The notes beneath the pieces were generated by a model. The model did not search any database. It worked only from the letters and a program-made list of their open reading frames with translations, and was not told the origin of the DNA. A stretch of 64,000 nucleotides of DNA from Methanomicrobiales archaeon (GTDB taxonomy: Archaea; Halobacteriota; Methanomicrobia; Methanomicrobiales; Methanospirillaceae). Positions 1 through 8,462 of this stretch are shown one piece after another. The translations under genes and the position numbers were made by a program. Within the stretch, counting starts at the first letter, position 1. Every line of letters begins with the position of its first letter. The stretch spans positions 1 to 64,000 of the forward strand of contig JANXYM010000002.1 of the NCBI GenBank assembly GCA_025350045.1, read 5' to 3'.

Positions 1-4
1 AAAT

Positions 5-1819
5 TTACATGTCCACGCGTGTCACCACGCCGTGGATCTTGTCGGAGGGCAGCTTGTAGAACTGCACGACTGACGGGGAGAGGCGCTTGATTGCAGAAAA
101 GATACGCCAGATCACATGAGGAGTAATGATATCTTCCATACCATAGAAGATCGTCTTCTCGTCGATCTCAGCCTCTTTTAAGATGCTCCCGATATCGACG
201 ATCTCCATATAGCCCAGATAGATCTCAAAGATCGAGAAACCCTTGGCGATCTCGCGGGTAAACCCCCAGGTCACCCCGAACGGCTGCTCGGTCCTGATGA
301 TGGAGATGATGATATTGTCATCGTACACGATATTATTCGTAAACATGATCCGGGGGATGTATACCGGCAGTTTCCGGAAGTCCCGGGCAAAGAAGAGTGC
401 TGTGCCCGAAATGCGGTTTACCGAATGATAGACTTCGTTGAATTTTACCAAAAAATCATCCAGGGGGATAGGAGTCAATGCGGTTGCAAGCTTCTTCTGG
501 CCATTGACGTAAATCATGATGATGCAGAAGGGGACCAGGGCAATAAGGAGCGAGATGTATCCCCCGTAGGGAATCTTGTGAAAGTTTGCAATGAGGAAGG
601 TAATATTAACGACCAGTACCCCCAGTGCAATACATGATTTTATGATATCTCCTCTGAGGAGGAAGATCCAGAGGATCATAATGCCGGTAATAGCCATGGT
701 CCCGCTCACCGCCAGTCCATAGGCATGTGTCAGGTTGTTGGATGTTTTGAAGATGACAATCATGAGCAGGACTGCAAAGAGGAGACACCAGTTCACGATA
801 TCGATATAAATCTGTGACCTGAGGTGGGGAGACGTGTATTCGATATGCAGAAGGGGCATAATGCGGGTGGTGATACCCTGGTACACAATGGAGAATATTC
901 CCGATATCATGGCCTGCGATGCAATGATGGATGCCAGGATACTGAGCAGGAGGAAGGGGATATACAATATCTGCATCTGGGAAAAAACCATCTCAAAAAG
1001 AATGTTTTTTGCACCGGGGTGGGTCATCAGGAATGCCCCCTGCCCGAAATAATTTATCGCGAGGGCAATAAAGACCAGGTACCAGGCTCGTATAATCGGC
1101 TCTCTTCCCAGATGCCCCATATCGGCATACAATGCTTCGCCACCGGTTGCACAGAGAATGACGGATGAGAGGATGAGGAATCCGGCAAGCCCGTTGTGCA
1201 GGAGATAATTTATCCCGTACATCGGGTTGAGTGCCAGCAGTACCTGGGGAGCTGCACATAATGCGACAAGTCCCCCGGCTGCGAGAGCCAGGAACCAGAG
1301 CACCATCACCGGGCCAAATGCCCATGCCACCCGTTCAGAGCCTCGTGCCTGAACGGCAAAGATCGCGATTGCAATGATCCCTGCCACCACCATGAGCGAT
1401 ACCTGGGCGGTATTTTCAAAGCCCGGGATCAGGAGCACTCCTTCAACGGCTGAAAGGATAGTAATTGCGGGGGTGATGACGCAATCGCCGATAAAAAGGG
1501 ATATGCCAATGATGGCAAGCAGGGACACAAACGCAACCTTATGCCCGGATTTTAAGAGGGGCAGCAGGATCTCCTTGAGCACAATCGTGCCGCCTTCACC
1601 TTTCTTTCCCAGGTGCATGGCAAGAAACGTGTACTCGAGGGTAACAAGGATAGTCAGCGTCCAGATGATCAGGGACAGGATACCCATCACGTTCTGAGGT
1701 GTAGGAGGAATGAGCAGAAAAATTGCCGTAAGGGTATAGATGGGACTGGTGCCGATATCCCCGAATACGAGACCCATGGATTTGACGATTCCGGGAATGG
1801 CAAAATAGTTTTTCAGCAT
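5..1819 (-). CDS. kup: KUP-family potassium uptake transporter
   Basis: This 604-residue membrane protein is a K+/H+ symporter of the KUP/HAK/KT family, acting in the cytoplasmic membrane. The family signature GDIGTSPIYT lies near residues 20-29, followed by about twelve hydrophobic segments to roughly residue 440. A soluble C-terminal domain of about 160 residues follows, as is usual in this family, and the length is close to normal (about 620). The gene is followed on the same strand, upstream in transcription, by an AI-2E-type permease at 1877-2926. TrkH at 3048-4553 gives a second K+ uptake system, so the local theme is potassium homeostasis. The start ATG at 1819 gives the conserved N-terminus. 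The family call is secure; affinity and ion specificity are not visible. Confidence 0.95.
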   Translation of the reverse strand: MLKNYFAIPGIVKSMGLVFGDIGTSPIYTLTAIFLLIPPTPQNVMGILSLIIWTLTILVTLEYTFLAMHLGKKGEGGTIVLKEILLPLLKSGHKVAFVSLLAIIGISLFIGDCVITPAITILSAVEGVLLIPGFENTAQVSLMVVAGIIAIAIFAVQARGSERVAWAFGPVMVLWFLALAAGGLVALCAAPQVLLALNPMYGINYLLHNGLAGFLILSSVILCATGGEALYADMGHLGREPIIRAWYLVFIALAINYFGQGAFLMTHPGAKNILFEMVFSQMQILYIPFLLLSILASIIASQAMISGIFSIVYQGITTRIMPLLHIEYTSPHLRSQIYIDIVNWCLLFAVLLMIVIFKTSNNLTHAYGLAVSGTMAITGIMILWIFLLRGDIIKSCIALGVLVVNITFLIANFHKIPYGGYISLLIALVPFCIIMIYVNGQKKLATALTPIPLDDFLVKFNEVYHSVNRISGTALFFARDFRKLPVYIPRIMFTNNIVYDDNIIISIIRTEQPFGVTWGFTREIAKGFSIFEIYLGYMEIVDIGSILKEAEIDEKTIFYGMEDIITPHVIWRIFSAIKRLSPSVVQFYKLPSDKIHGVVTRVDM

Positions 1820-1876
1820 CTCTTCATTATCTCTCGTCGGAAATAGGGTATAATGCTTTCCCTTTTGGTGTGATTG

Positions 1877-2926
1877 TTAAAAAATTCCGGCCAATTCTTC
1901 GTTATCAGCCATTGATGAAGCATTGCGCTCTTTTCTCTCTTCAGTATACATGCGGTAACTGGTGATAACCAGCACAATGATGAGCGGGCCGAGCACAAAT
2001 CCGGCAAGCCCCATGGTCAGGATTCCCCCGATAATACCGATGAACATGATCACCGGGTTGATCTTTACCCTTCTGCCGATAAGCACCGGCCGGACATAGA
2101 CCTCCGGGACCAGCGAGACTACCAGGTACCCGAGGAAGAAGAGGATCAGTACCCCACGGGTATCGCCCAGTGCCAGGGCATACGCGCCAATAAGGATAAA
2201 CGCCGTGGAGGACCCGATGATGGGGATCAGTTCACAGAATGCAGCAAAATACGCATAAAAGATGATATTGCCATACCCGAGCAGCCAGAAGACCGGGATG
2301 GCGATGAAGAACGTGAGGACTGCGATTGCTATCTGGACTATATAGATGGCGTATAAGGTGTCACCCGTGACATCCGAAAGACGGGAGATATATTTCTTCA
2401 GCGCCGCAGGAATGTGACTGATAATCTTTGTCCTGAGCTCTTCACCCCGCAAGAACAGCATGAACAGGGTAAAGAAGAAGACAAACATCTTAAAAAGGAT
2501 GATCGGAAGATAGGCGATCAGGGTTTTCTGGTAATCAACAAAGAGTGCCGTGCCTTCGTTTAACAGGGTGGAAAGACTGGTCTTGCTCAACGGGATACCG
2601 TAGGCCATGGGATTGGTCATGGGGTCATTGAGCCAGTTTCCGATAGTGGAAAACATCAGGGTGAGGGAAGAGGAATTTGCAGAGAAAATGGCAAGGGTGA
2701 CAAGTCCCATGAGGCAGAAGACTCCCAGCACGGCAAGGGTCATCACCGAAGCCGAGATCCAGGGCCGCATGCGAAGGGAAAGCCGGTGATGGAGCGGGAT
2801 CAGTACGATTGCGAGCGATGCGCCGAGCAGCACCATATCCATAATTGACCAGAATGCGGCAAACGCAAGGATAGTGAGAAGGATTAACAGAATTGACGGA
2901 AACTGGTCTGAGCGGATCCTGATCAT
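1877..2926 (-). CDS. AI-2E family transporter (PerM-like permease)
   Basis: The 349-residue protein has the hydrophobic profile of the AI-2E/PerM family. Two N-terminal membrane helices (about residues 10-50) and a third near 65-85 are followed by a polar stretch. Further helices run from about 140 to 325, with a conserved-looking glycine/proline-rich region around residues 215-300. Family members are polytopic exporters or permeases; substrates proposed in the literature include AI-2 and Na+, and none can be assigned here. It lies 57 bp upstream of kup on the same strand and may share its transcript. It is divergent from trkH, with about 120 bp between them holding both promoters. The C-terminal tail is short and charged. 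Confidence 0.85.
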   Translation of the reverse strand: MIRIRSDQFPSILLILLTILAFAAFWSIMDMVLLGASLAIVLIPLHHRLSLRMRPWISASVMTLAVLGVFCLMGLVTLAIFSANSSSLTLMFSTIGNWLNDPMTNPMAYGIPLSKTSLSTLLNEGTALFVDYQKTLIAYLPIILFKMFVFFFTLFMLFLRGEELRTKIISHIPAALKKYISRLSDVTGDTLYAIYIVQIAIAVLTFFIAIPVFWLLGYGNIIFYAYFAAFCELIPIIGSSTAFILIGAYALALGDTRGVLILFFLGYLVVSLVPEVYVRPVLIGRRVKINPVIMFIGIIGGILTMGLAGFVLGPLIIVLVITSYRMYTEERKERNASSMADNEELAGIF

Positions 2927-3047
2927 GAATGAATAGCTATTGCACAGGACAGGGAATTAATAACTATGCCCGGCCTCCCGGCACCCGCAAATCAAAAAAA
3001 ATCGATACCCATAACACTAATAACCGCCCAATCACCTTGGTTATCAG

Positions 3048-4553
3048 ATGAAGCGCATCGAGCATATAGCCATGATCGCGCACGACATGGGGCTGATCTT
3101 TGAGTTCCTCGGTGTCGTATCATTCCTGCCGTTCCTGGTGCTCGTCATCTTCCGGGAATGGAATCTCATCCTCCCCATGGCAACTGCTCCGCTCGTCTTT
3201 ATCCTGCTGGGCTATGCGATCTCCCACATTCCCCACCAGGATATCGAACCTTCCCCCTCCATCACCATCGCCGCACTCGCCCTGTCGTGGCTTGCCATTG
3301 CCCTCATCGGGGCACTCCCGTTTGTCTTTGGGCTGCACATGAGTTACGTGGACAGTGTCTTTGAAGCCATGTCCGGGTGGACGGGGACCGGGTTTACCAT
3401 GATCTCCTCGCTGGATACCACGCCCAAAACCCTGCTCTTCTGGCGCTCGTTTACCCAGTGGATCGGGGGTATCGGGATCATTGTATTCGGGATATCCCTG
3501 CGCCGCAAGACCCGTATCTCGCTCTTCCGGCTTTACCGCGCAGAAGGCCGGGAAGAGGAACTGATCCCCGCTTCGGTCACCTCGAGTCGCCGCATGTGGA
3601 TGATCTACCTTGTCCTGACCTTTGGATTCACCGGCCTTATCATGCTCTCGGGAATCCCGCTCTGGGATTCCCTCAATCTTGTCATGGTTGCGATTGCAAC
3701 CGGAGGGTTCACTCTCCATGCGGGAGGACTTGGCTATTATAACAATCCGCTGCTTGAAGCCCTGCTCATCCCGGTTATGCTGGCCGGGGCCATCCCGTTC
3801 AAGATCTTTTTTTTCCTGTATCACGGTAAAGTGGTGAACATGCTGCGGGACCCAACGGTCAGGATATTGCTGCTTATCGCGCTCGTGGGATCAGTGATCA
3901 CTTCCCTGGATCTCTTTATCTTCGGGAGCCTGCCCATTACCATGGCGTTCCGCCAGGGTATCTTTACGGCAGTATCCGCATTGTGCACCTGCGGGCTCCA
4001 GAACTCATCCCCCCATTACTGGGCAGCAATCCCGATTGCTGTCGTGGCCATGCTTATGTTTATTGGCGGGTCCATGGGCAGTGCTGCCGGCGGGGTAAAA
4101 GTGAACCGGGTGATGCTCGTGTACGATGGGGTGAGATGGTGGTTCCGGCGGTTCTTTGTGAGCAGCCGTGTCCTCATACCCTTAAAGTCCGGCGGTCATA
4201 CCCTCTCTCATGCGAACTCTGACCTGGCGATCTCAAAAAACCTGCTCGTCATCGTGATGTACGTCATCACCATATTCATTGCAACGATAGTCACCCTTCA
4301 CCTCTATATCACGTCATTCCGGTTGGAAGAGGTGGTCTTTGAACTGGTCTCGGCATTGAGCAACGTGGGGCTCACGGTAGGGTTTATCAGTGCGGCAAGT
4401 CCGGTCACGATAAAATGGATCTTCATCCTGCTCATGTGGTTGGGAAGGCTCGAGATCGTGCCGGTCATTATCATTCTCCTGGGCATTGCCCGGGAGATCG
4501 AGATGGATACACACAATGCTCCCCCGGATCACGATACTGCACCCCGGAATTAA
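3048..4553 (+). CDS. trkH: TrkH-family potassium uptake membrane subunit
   Basis: The 501-residue protein is a TrkH/TrkG/KtrB-type K+ channel subunit of the cytoplasmic membrane. Four P-loop repeats are recognisable: one near SGWTGTGFTMISS (residues about 108-120), then ATGGFTLH, a CTCGLQNSS segment and SNVGLTVGF towards the C-terminus. These are the selectivity-filter glycine regions. Archaeal TrkH normally works with a cytosolic RCK subunit (TrkA); no trkA gene is adjacent, so it must lie elsewhere or be absent. The gene starts at an ATG preceded by an AT-rich promoter region shared with the divergent permease. It ends before a double oligo-T stretch. The family assignment is secure. Confidence 0.94.
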   Translation: MKRIEHIAMIAHDMGLIFEFLGVVSFLPFLVLVIFREWNLILPMATAPLVFILLGYAISHIPHQDIEPSPSITIAALALSWLAIALIGALPFVFGLHMSYVDSVFEAMSGWTGTGFTMISSLDTTPKTLLFWRSFTQWIGGIGIIVFGISLRRKTRISLFRLYRAEGREEELIPASVTSSRRMWMIYLVLTFGFTGLIMLSGIPLWDSLNLVMVAIATGGFTLHAGGLGYYNNPLLEALLIPVMLAGAIPFKIFFFLYHGKVVNMLRDPTVRILLLIALVGSVITSLDLFIFGSLPITMAFRQGIFTAVSALCTCGLQNSSPHYWAAIPIAVVAMLMFIGGSMGSAAGGVKVNRVMLVYDGVRWWFRRFFVSSRVLIPLKSGGHTLSHANSDLAISKNLLVIVMYVITIFIATIVTLHLYITSFRLEEVVFELVSALSNVGLTVGFISAASPVTIKWIFILLMWLGRLEIVPVIIILLGIAREIEMDTHNAPPDHDTAPRN

Positions 4554-4593
4554 TGTGCAGGGCACAGGAACATTCCGGCCCGGGTCAGAACCC

Positions 4594-4615
4594 TTTTTTC
4601 AACCGTTTTTTTTTT
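4594..4615 (+). terminator. Oligo-T terminator after trkH
   Basis: Two T-runs (6 and 10 residues) separated by a few bases lie about 40 bp after the trkH stop codon. This is the usual form of an archaeal terminator, which needs no stable hairpin. Confidence 0.6.
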
Positions 4616-4833
4616 GTTCTGGAGAATGCATATTTTTCCTTACGCTTTTTTGGGGTTGTTTGCAACCCCCTTACGGTTATGGCATCTGCGGAATGCGATA
4701 GTGATGTACCGGGTTTCGGGCCATTTTGGGATATTCAGGGTAAACGGACTCCGGAATTCAAAAAGAAAATGGTATATGTGGTATTCGGCAGTGAACTGAA
4801 AAGTTCATGCAGATTTTTTTGAGAGCTTTTTAT

Positions 4834-5317
4834 CGGTTCTGTTGAAACACCCATGAACGGGAGTTCGCACCCAATGCGTGAAAATTGTTTTTATGATGTT
4901 CCCCCGCTTCAGGGCCTCTTTTTAGGCACAGCGGGACAAAGTGGTTTCCTGTATATTTCTCGTTATTAATCCGCCGCACAGGAAGCCCTTTCGGGGGCGG
5001 CGGAGTTTATCATATCCGGGGGTATGGGGGTATCAACCCCCATCATAATTTCTGAAATTGATAATTTTCTGGGAAAATTCGATTTTTTTCCCATTTTTTC
5101 CCATTGTATGCTTATTCTCTACAGCAGCCATGAAGGAGCCCCCTATCTGCCTGAAGAGGGGGAAGCAGCCCAAGGGAAGCATCCCCCTGACCCCCGGTTT
5201 TCATCGGCATCTTCCTATCGCACTATTGGGAGGCACGAGCGGCAGGGGCGTAATGGATGACGTGCAAAGAGTACTCAGGAATGACTGCGTATGTCTCATA
5301 AGGGTTTCAGCAGAGTC
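4834..5317. mobile_element. MITE-like remnant 1 with IS-related ends
   Basis: The left end (4834-4848) reads CGGTTCTGTTGAAAC and the right end (5301-5317) reads AGGGTTTCAGCAGAGTC. In inverted orientation both resemble the IS terminus CGGCTCTGTTGAAA seen at 17967-17980. The interior has no transposase and includes one GC-rich dispersed repeat, so this would be a non-autonomous or decayed derivative. Boundaries rest on imperfect matches. Confidence 0.45.
5153..5195. repeat. GC-rich dispersed repeat, copy 1
   Basis: This shares blocks GAAGAGGGGGAAGCAGCCC and CATCCCCCTGACCCCC with the copies at 5395-5454, 6941-7000 and 20064-20104. The runs of G and C on either side can pair, so the unit is potentially a hairpin. 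Confidence 0.7.
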
Positions 5318-5334
5318 AGATTATCTTTAATTTC

Positions 5335-5481
5335 GTCTCTGTTGAAATCCTTTTTTCTTGTGATTCGCTTCCACATATCGGCTGTTTGGAGGGTGACCCC
5401 CTCTCTCCCTTAAGAGGGGAAGGCAGCCCAAGGGGTGCACCCCCCTGACCCCCCATTTTTTTTGAGGGTTGCAACAGAGCC
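5335..5481. mobile_element. MITE-like element 2 (147 bp) with IS-related ends
   Basis: The left end (5335-5350) reads GTCTCTGTTGAAATCC and the right end (5465-5481) reads AGGGTTGCAACAGAGCC. Reverse-complemented, the right end becomes GGCTCTGTTGCAACCCT, nearly the IS end at 17968. The 147-bp size, inverted ends and lack of coding fit a MITE mobilised by the IS5-like transposase at 18 kb. The interior is almost entirely one copy of the GC-rich repeat. Confidence 0.5.
5395..5454. repeat. GC-rich dispersed repeat, copy 2 (longest)
   Basis: This is the fullest copy. A GACCCCCTCT block is followed by AAGAGGGGAAGGCAGCCC, then a pyrimidine-rich block ending CTGACCCCCC. CCCCTCT can pair with AGAGGGG. 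It fills most of the MITE-like element 5335-5481. Confidence 0.7.
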
Positions 5482-5660
5482 TTAATTTTTCATCATCAGC
5501 TCCATTCCCCCTTTTCCTGACACAACCGCGCATTCGGGGATGGCTCGGTTTTTTTCATAATGATTAAGGATAATCTGAGCGTGCAGGACCGGTTTGGTAC
5601 TCTCTTACCCCTATTCTTAATCACCCCCAAAGGCCAATACTAGTGACAATACGGTGGATA

Positions 5661-6866
5661 ATGGCCGAAATAAAAATAATCGGAACTGCGCATGTCTCGC
5701 AGGAAAGTGTGGATGAAGTGCGGTTGGCTATCGAGGAATACCGGCCGGATATTGTAGCCATTGAACTCGACCAGTCGCGCTATGCAGCCTTGAAAAAACT
5801 GGGTCGCGATCCTTCGGTCAATGATGTCCTCGAAGTAAAAAATTTCAACACGCTCCTTGTCCAGTGGCTGATGGCCTATCTCCAGCGCAAGATCGGTTTT
5901 GATGTCGGTGTCGAGCCCGGTGCAGAGATGAAAGCAGCGATCGAGGAAGCAGAGAAACGCGGCATTCCCATCGGGCTGGTCGACCGGGATATACGCCTCA
6001 CCCTCCTGCGGTTCTGGAGCGCAATGGGTTTTGTGGAAAAGTTAAAGATGATCTGGGCACTCGTCATCTCGATTGCGGAAGTGGACAATGGCCAGGAGAT
6101 CGATATCGAGTCGCTCAAGCAGCAGGATGTGATCGATATGGTCATGGTGGAGTTCCGCAAGTTCTCCCCGAACGGCGCCCGGGCCCTGATTGATGAGCGC
6201 GACGCGTATATCGCTCACCAGCTGGTTCTTTTAAAAGTGCAGCGTCCCGAGGGGCGCATCCTTGCCATTGTCGGTGCCGGGCACCGGCAGGGCATTGAGA
6301 ATTATCTTCTCAGCCCGGCAAGTCTCCCCCCTTTTGATTCGCTCACCCGGGAACCCAAATCCTTCCCCTGGGCAAAGATCTTCGGGTTTACCATAACTGC
6401 GCTCTTTGCCTTCCTGCTCGCCGCAATTGCGTTTTCCGGCGTTGGCTGGGGTGTGCTGCTCTATGCCTTCCTCTTCTGGGTTGTGATCCATGGCGTACTT
6501 GCGGCAATCGGAACCCTTGCTGCAGGCGGACACCCTTACTCGGCACTCACCAGTTTTGCCGTGGCATGGATGACCTCGCTCAATCCGATGCTCCATTCCG
6601 GGTGGATTGCCGCGTATGTCGAAGCAAAGGTAAGAAAACCTCCTATGTCGGATTTCCGGAAGATCTATGATGCACAATCTCTCACCGACATGGCAAAGAT
6701 TCCCCTCTTTAAAGTGGTACTGGTAGCTGCCCTGACCAATCTTGGCAGCCTGCTGGGCACGGTGCTGTACTTCATCTTTATTTTTCCCGTGCTCGGGATC
6801 GATCCGGGGGTGGTCATCTCCACCGGTATCCAGAATATGTGGACCTGGATAACCCATCTCGTGTAA
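5661..6866 (+). CDS. TraB/PrgY family membrane protein
   Basis: This is a TraB-family protein of about 401 residues. The N-terminal domain opens with the family motif (I/V)IGTAHVS, within the first 12 residues when translated from the ATG at 5661. It continues with the acidic and arginine-containing motifs of the TraB/PrgY/GumN fold (ELDQSRY, GLVDRDIRLT, ERDAYIAHQL, GAGHRQG). The C-terminal part, from about residue 235, has at least four hydrophobic helices. The family is named from enterococcal pheromone shutdown proteins and is proposed to be a protease-like fold; its role in archaea is unknown. An in-frame GTG at 5643 is possible, but the ATG at 5661 has a GGTGG ribosome-binding site just upstream and fits the conserved N-terminus. 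Confidence 0.88.
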   Translation: MAEIKIIGTAHVSQESVDEVRLAIEEYRPDIVAIELDQSRYAALKKLGRDPSVNDVLEVKNFNTLLVQWLMAYLQRKIGFDVGVEPGAEMKAAIEEAEKRGIPIGLVDRDIRLTLLRFWSAMGFVEKLKMIWALVISIAEVDNGQEIDIESLKQQDVIDMVMVEFRKFSPNGARALIDERDAYIAHQLVLLKVQRPEGRILAIVGAGHRQGIENYLLSPASLPPFDSLTREPKSFPWAKIFGFTITALFAFLLAAIAFSGVGWGVLLYAFLFWVVIHGVLAAIGTLAAGGHPYSALTSFAVAWMTSLNPMLHSGWIAAYVEAKVRKPPMSDFRKIYDAQSLTDMAKIPLFKVVLVAALTNLGSLLGTVLYFIFIFPVLGIDPGVVISTGIQNMWTWITHLV

Positions 6867-6940
6867 TATTTTTCAGGCTCGTTTAAGAATCCAATTTTAT
6901 CCCGCGATTCGGGTACCCTCTTTTAGTAATTATGCGTCCT

Positions 6941-7000
6941 GACCCCCTCTTTCCCTGAAGAAGGGGAGGCAACGAGAAGGGGAGCGTTCCTTTGACCCCC
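6941..7000. repeat. GC-rich dispersed repeat, copy 3
   Basis: It begins GACCCCCTCTTTCCCTGAAG and ends TTTGACCCCC, with a diverged centre relative to copy 2. No IS-like ends flank this copy, so the repeat is not confined to the MITE-like elements. Confidence 0.65.
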
Positions 7001-7111
7001 TTTAAGCAGAATTTTCATTACCCTTCTGCAGGCCTATACCCGTGTAGGGGATGCCTGAAGCGACAGGGGCGGAGGCATCATATGCCGCAGGCCCCAGGAG
7101 CGGCCTGTGAT

Positions 7112-7148
7112 AAAAATCGGTGATTTTTACCGAGCCTTTTTTTTTTTT
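7112..7148 (+). terminator. Hairpin plus T-run terminator
   Basis: AAAAATC (7112-7118) pairs perfectly with GATTTTT (7122-7128), or alternatively CGGT with ACCG. This is followed by a 12-base T-run at 7137-7148. It probably ends transcripts coming from the TraB-family gene. Confidence 0.5.
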
Positions 7149-7254
7149 AAACCCAACGGATTCGTTAAAAATAAGCAGCGAAGAAGGGCCGTGTTTCTGC
7201 CGGATAAAAAAAGAGAGAGCCCGTTTCTTGGAATACTGGAGTGAACCTCAACAA

Positions 7255-7599
7255 CTAAGGGGATTTCCTTATTTCCGCAATCTCGCAGTCGATCCAGTCC
7301 TGCACAACCAGTTTCATCTCCTGTGTCGTCATGCCGGGGTGGTACCGGACACTGATCTCCACTTCCAGCAGATCGAGCACAGGCTGGACTATGGCCAGGT
7401 ATGCCTCGGGCGTGGTAAATCCCCCGTGTTGTTTGAGATGCAGCAGGACCAGCTCATTGAGGTGGACCATCTCATCGGTCATATCAATGATCCGTTCCAG
7501 CGTGTTACACCGGGGGGGTTCTGATGAAGAGGTAGTATCCGTCACCTCTGTCGCATTGCTCTCAGAACCGGTATTCCGGGGAATATTATTTTCTGTCAT
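7255..7599 (-). CDS. Small hypothetical protein
   Basis: This 114-residue protein is not recognised. It has a polar, Ser/Thr/Glu-rich N-terminal tail (residues 1-30) and then a mixed helical domain rich in Leu, Glu and His. That domain contains the segment LERIIDMTDEMVHLNELVLL and a C-terminal acidic helix. There are no membrane helices, no signal peptide and two cysteines without a metal pattern. The helical region looks like a small dimerising or partner-binding domain, but no function can be stated. The gene stands alone between non-coding stretches and is oriented like the AIM24-like gene downstream of it in the window. Confidence 0.6.
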   Translation of the reverse strand: MTENNIPRNTGSESNATEVTDTTSSSEPPRCNTLERIIDMTDEMVHLNELVLLHLKQHGGFTTPEAYLAIVQPVLDLLEVEISVRYHPGMTTQEMKLVVQDWIDCEIAEIRKSP

Positions 7600-7769
7600 G
7601 TAACCTGTGCCTTCTTCACAATCCCTGTTTTTTTTCGCCCTGTTCCCGTGATAAAATGGTTTTTGGTTCCGGATTAAATAGGTTCGTGTCAGTGCACGAA
7701 GGTGAATGATATTGTGGTTCTGAGGAGGAGGAAGGGAAAAAAACTCCCCGCTTTTTTGGATAACTATTT

Positions 7770-8462
7770 TTATTTGGTCGGGGATTCCGGCTTTGGCAGG
7801 AACGGGATGAGGGAAGCAGCAATCTTGGCGATGCTCATGGACTGGAGGACAACTTTTCCCGGGCCGGTGAGGGTAGTGACAAAGAGTCCTTCCCCGCCAA
7901 AGAGGGCGGTGGTGATGCCGCCTGCGAGAGCGATATCGTAACGTACGGTCTTTTCAAACCCTACCACAAGACCGGTCTGCACCTTGATGACCTCTTCGGG
8001 TTTTAACATAATCTCGATGATGTCGCCGCAGCAGTGCAGGAAGACAATGCCGTTGCCACTCATGTGCTGGAGGATGAATCCCTGTCCGCCAAAAAGACCG
8101 GCACGGAATTTCTCTGCGAGTGCAATATCCAGTTCCACGCCTTCTTCGCACGCGAGAAAGGATTCCCTCTTTGCTATGAACTCCTTTCCTTCAGAGATAG
8201 TCACCGGAAAGATCTTGCCCGGCATCATGCCGGCAAAGGATACAAAACCCGGCTTGTCACCCGTTGTAAACCGGGTGAGAAAGAGACTTTCCCCGGCCAC
8301 TGCGCGTTTCAGGCCCGATATGACGCCTCCTTTGAGCTGGCTCTCCATCTGGAATGAACCGGTCATGTTCACCATGGCGCCGGCTTCTGCAAAGATTCCC
8401 TCACCCATAGCCAGGTCAATCTTTACCATCTGGAGGTTGTCACCAATAATCTCGTGCTTCAT
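7770..8462 (-). CDS. AIM24 / TIGR00266-family protein
   Basis: The protein is about 230 residues when started at the ATG encoding MKHEIIGDN; an in-frame ATG at 8486 would add 8 residues. It has the glycine-rich beta-helix-like repeats of the TIGR00266/AIM24 family, for example EAGAMVNMTG near the N-terminus, GESLFLTRFT and GGEGLFVTTLTGPG near the C-terminus. Family members are cytosolic, trimeric beta proteins of unknown biochemical role, related to yeast mitochondrial AIM24. No catalytic motif or membrane helix is visible. The family call is confident; the function is unknown. Confidence 0.85.
   Translation of the reverse strand: MKHEIIGDNLQMVKIDLAMGEGIFAEAGAMVNMTGSFQMESQLKGGVISGLKRAVAGESLFLTRFTTGDKPGFVSFAGMMPGKIFPVTISEGKEFIAKRESFLACEEGVELDIALAEKFRAGLFGGQGFILQHMSGNGIVFLHCCGDIIEIMLKPEEVIKVQTGLVVGFEKTVRYDIALAGGITTALFGGEGLFVTTLTGPGKVVLQSMSIAKIAASLIPFLPKPESPTK

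Larger units (their letters stand above)
4616..5660. other. Non-coding region rich in mobile-element remnants
   Basis: About 1 kb between trkH and the TraB-family gene contains no convincing gene; the short open frames here lack plausible composition. It holds two MITE-like intervals (4834-5317 and 5335-5481) ending in sequences like the terminal inverted repeats of the IS at 17967-18956. It also holds two copies of a GC-rich dispersed repeat (5153-5195 and 5395-5454). A 21-bp sequence at 4852-4872 recurs at 32629-32649. Confidence 0.7.
6867..7254. other. Intergenic region with repeat copy 3 and a terminator
   Basis: No gene is seen. The stretch contains the GC-rich repeat at 6941-7000 and, about 50 bp later, a GGGATGCC...GGGGCGGAGGCAT block. 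Similar blocks follow copies 1 and 4 near 5229 and 20158. A hairpin followed by a long T-run lies at 7112-7148. Confidence 0.6.

Noticed and set aside
3120-3824. 234-codon minus-strand frame opposite trkH
   Set aside because: Charged, low-complexity translation typical of the antisense of a hydrophobic membrane protein.
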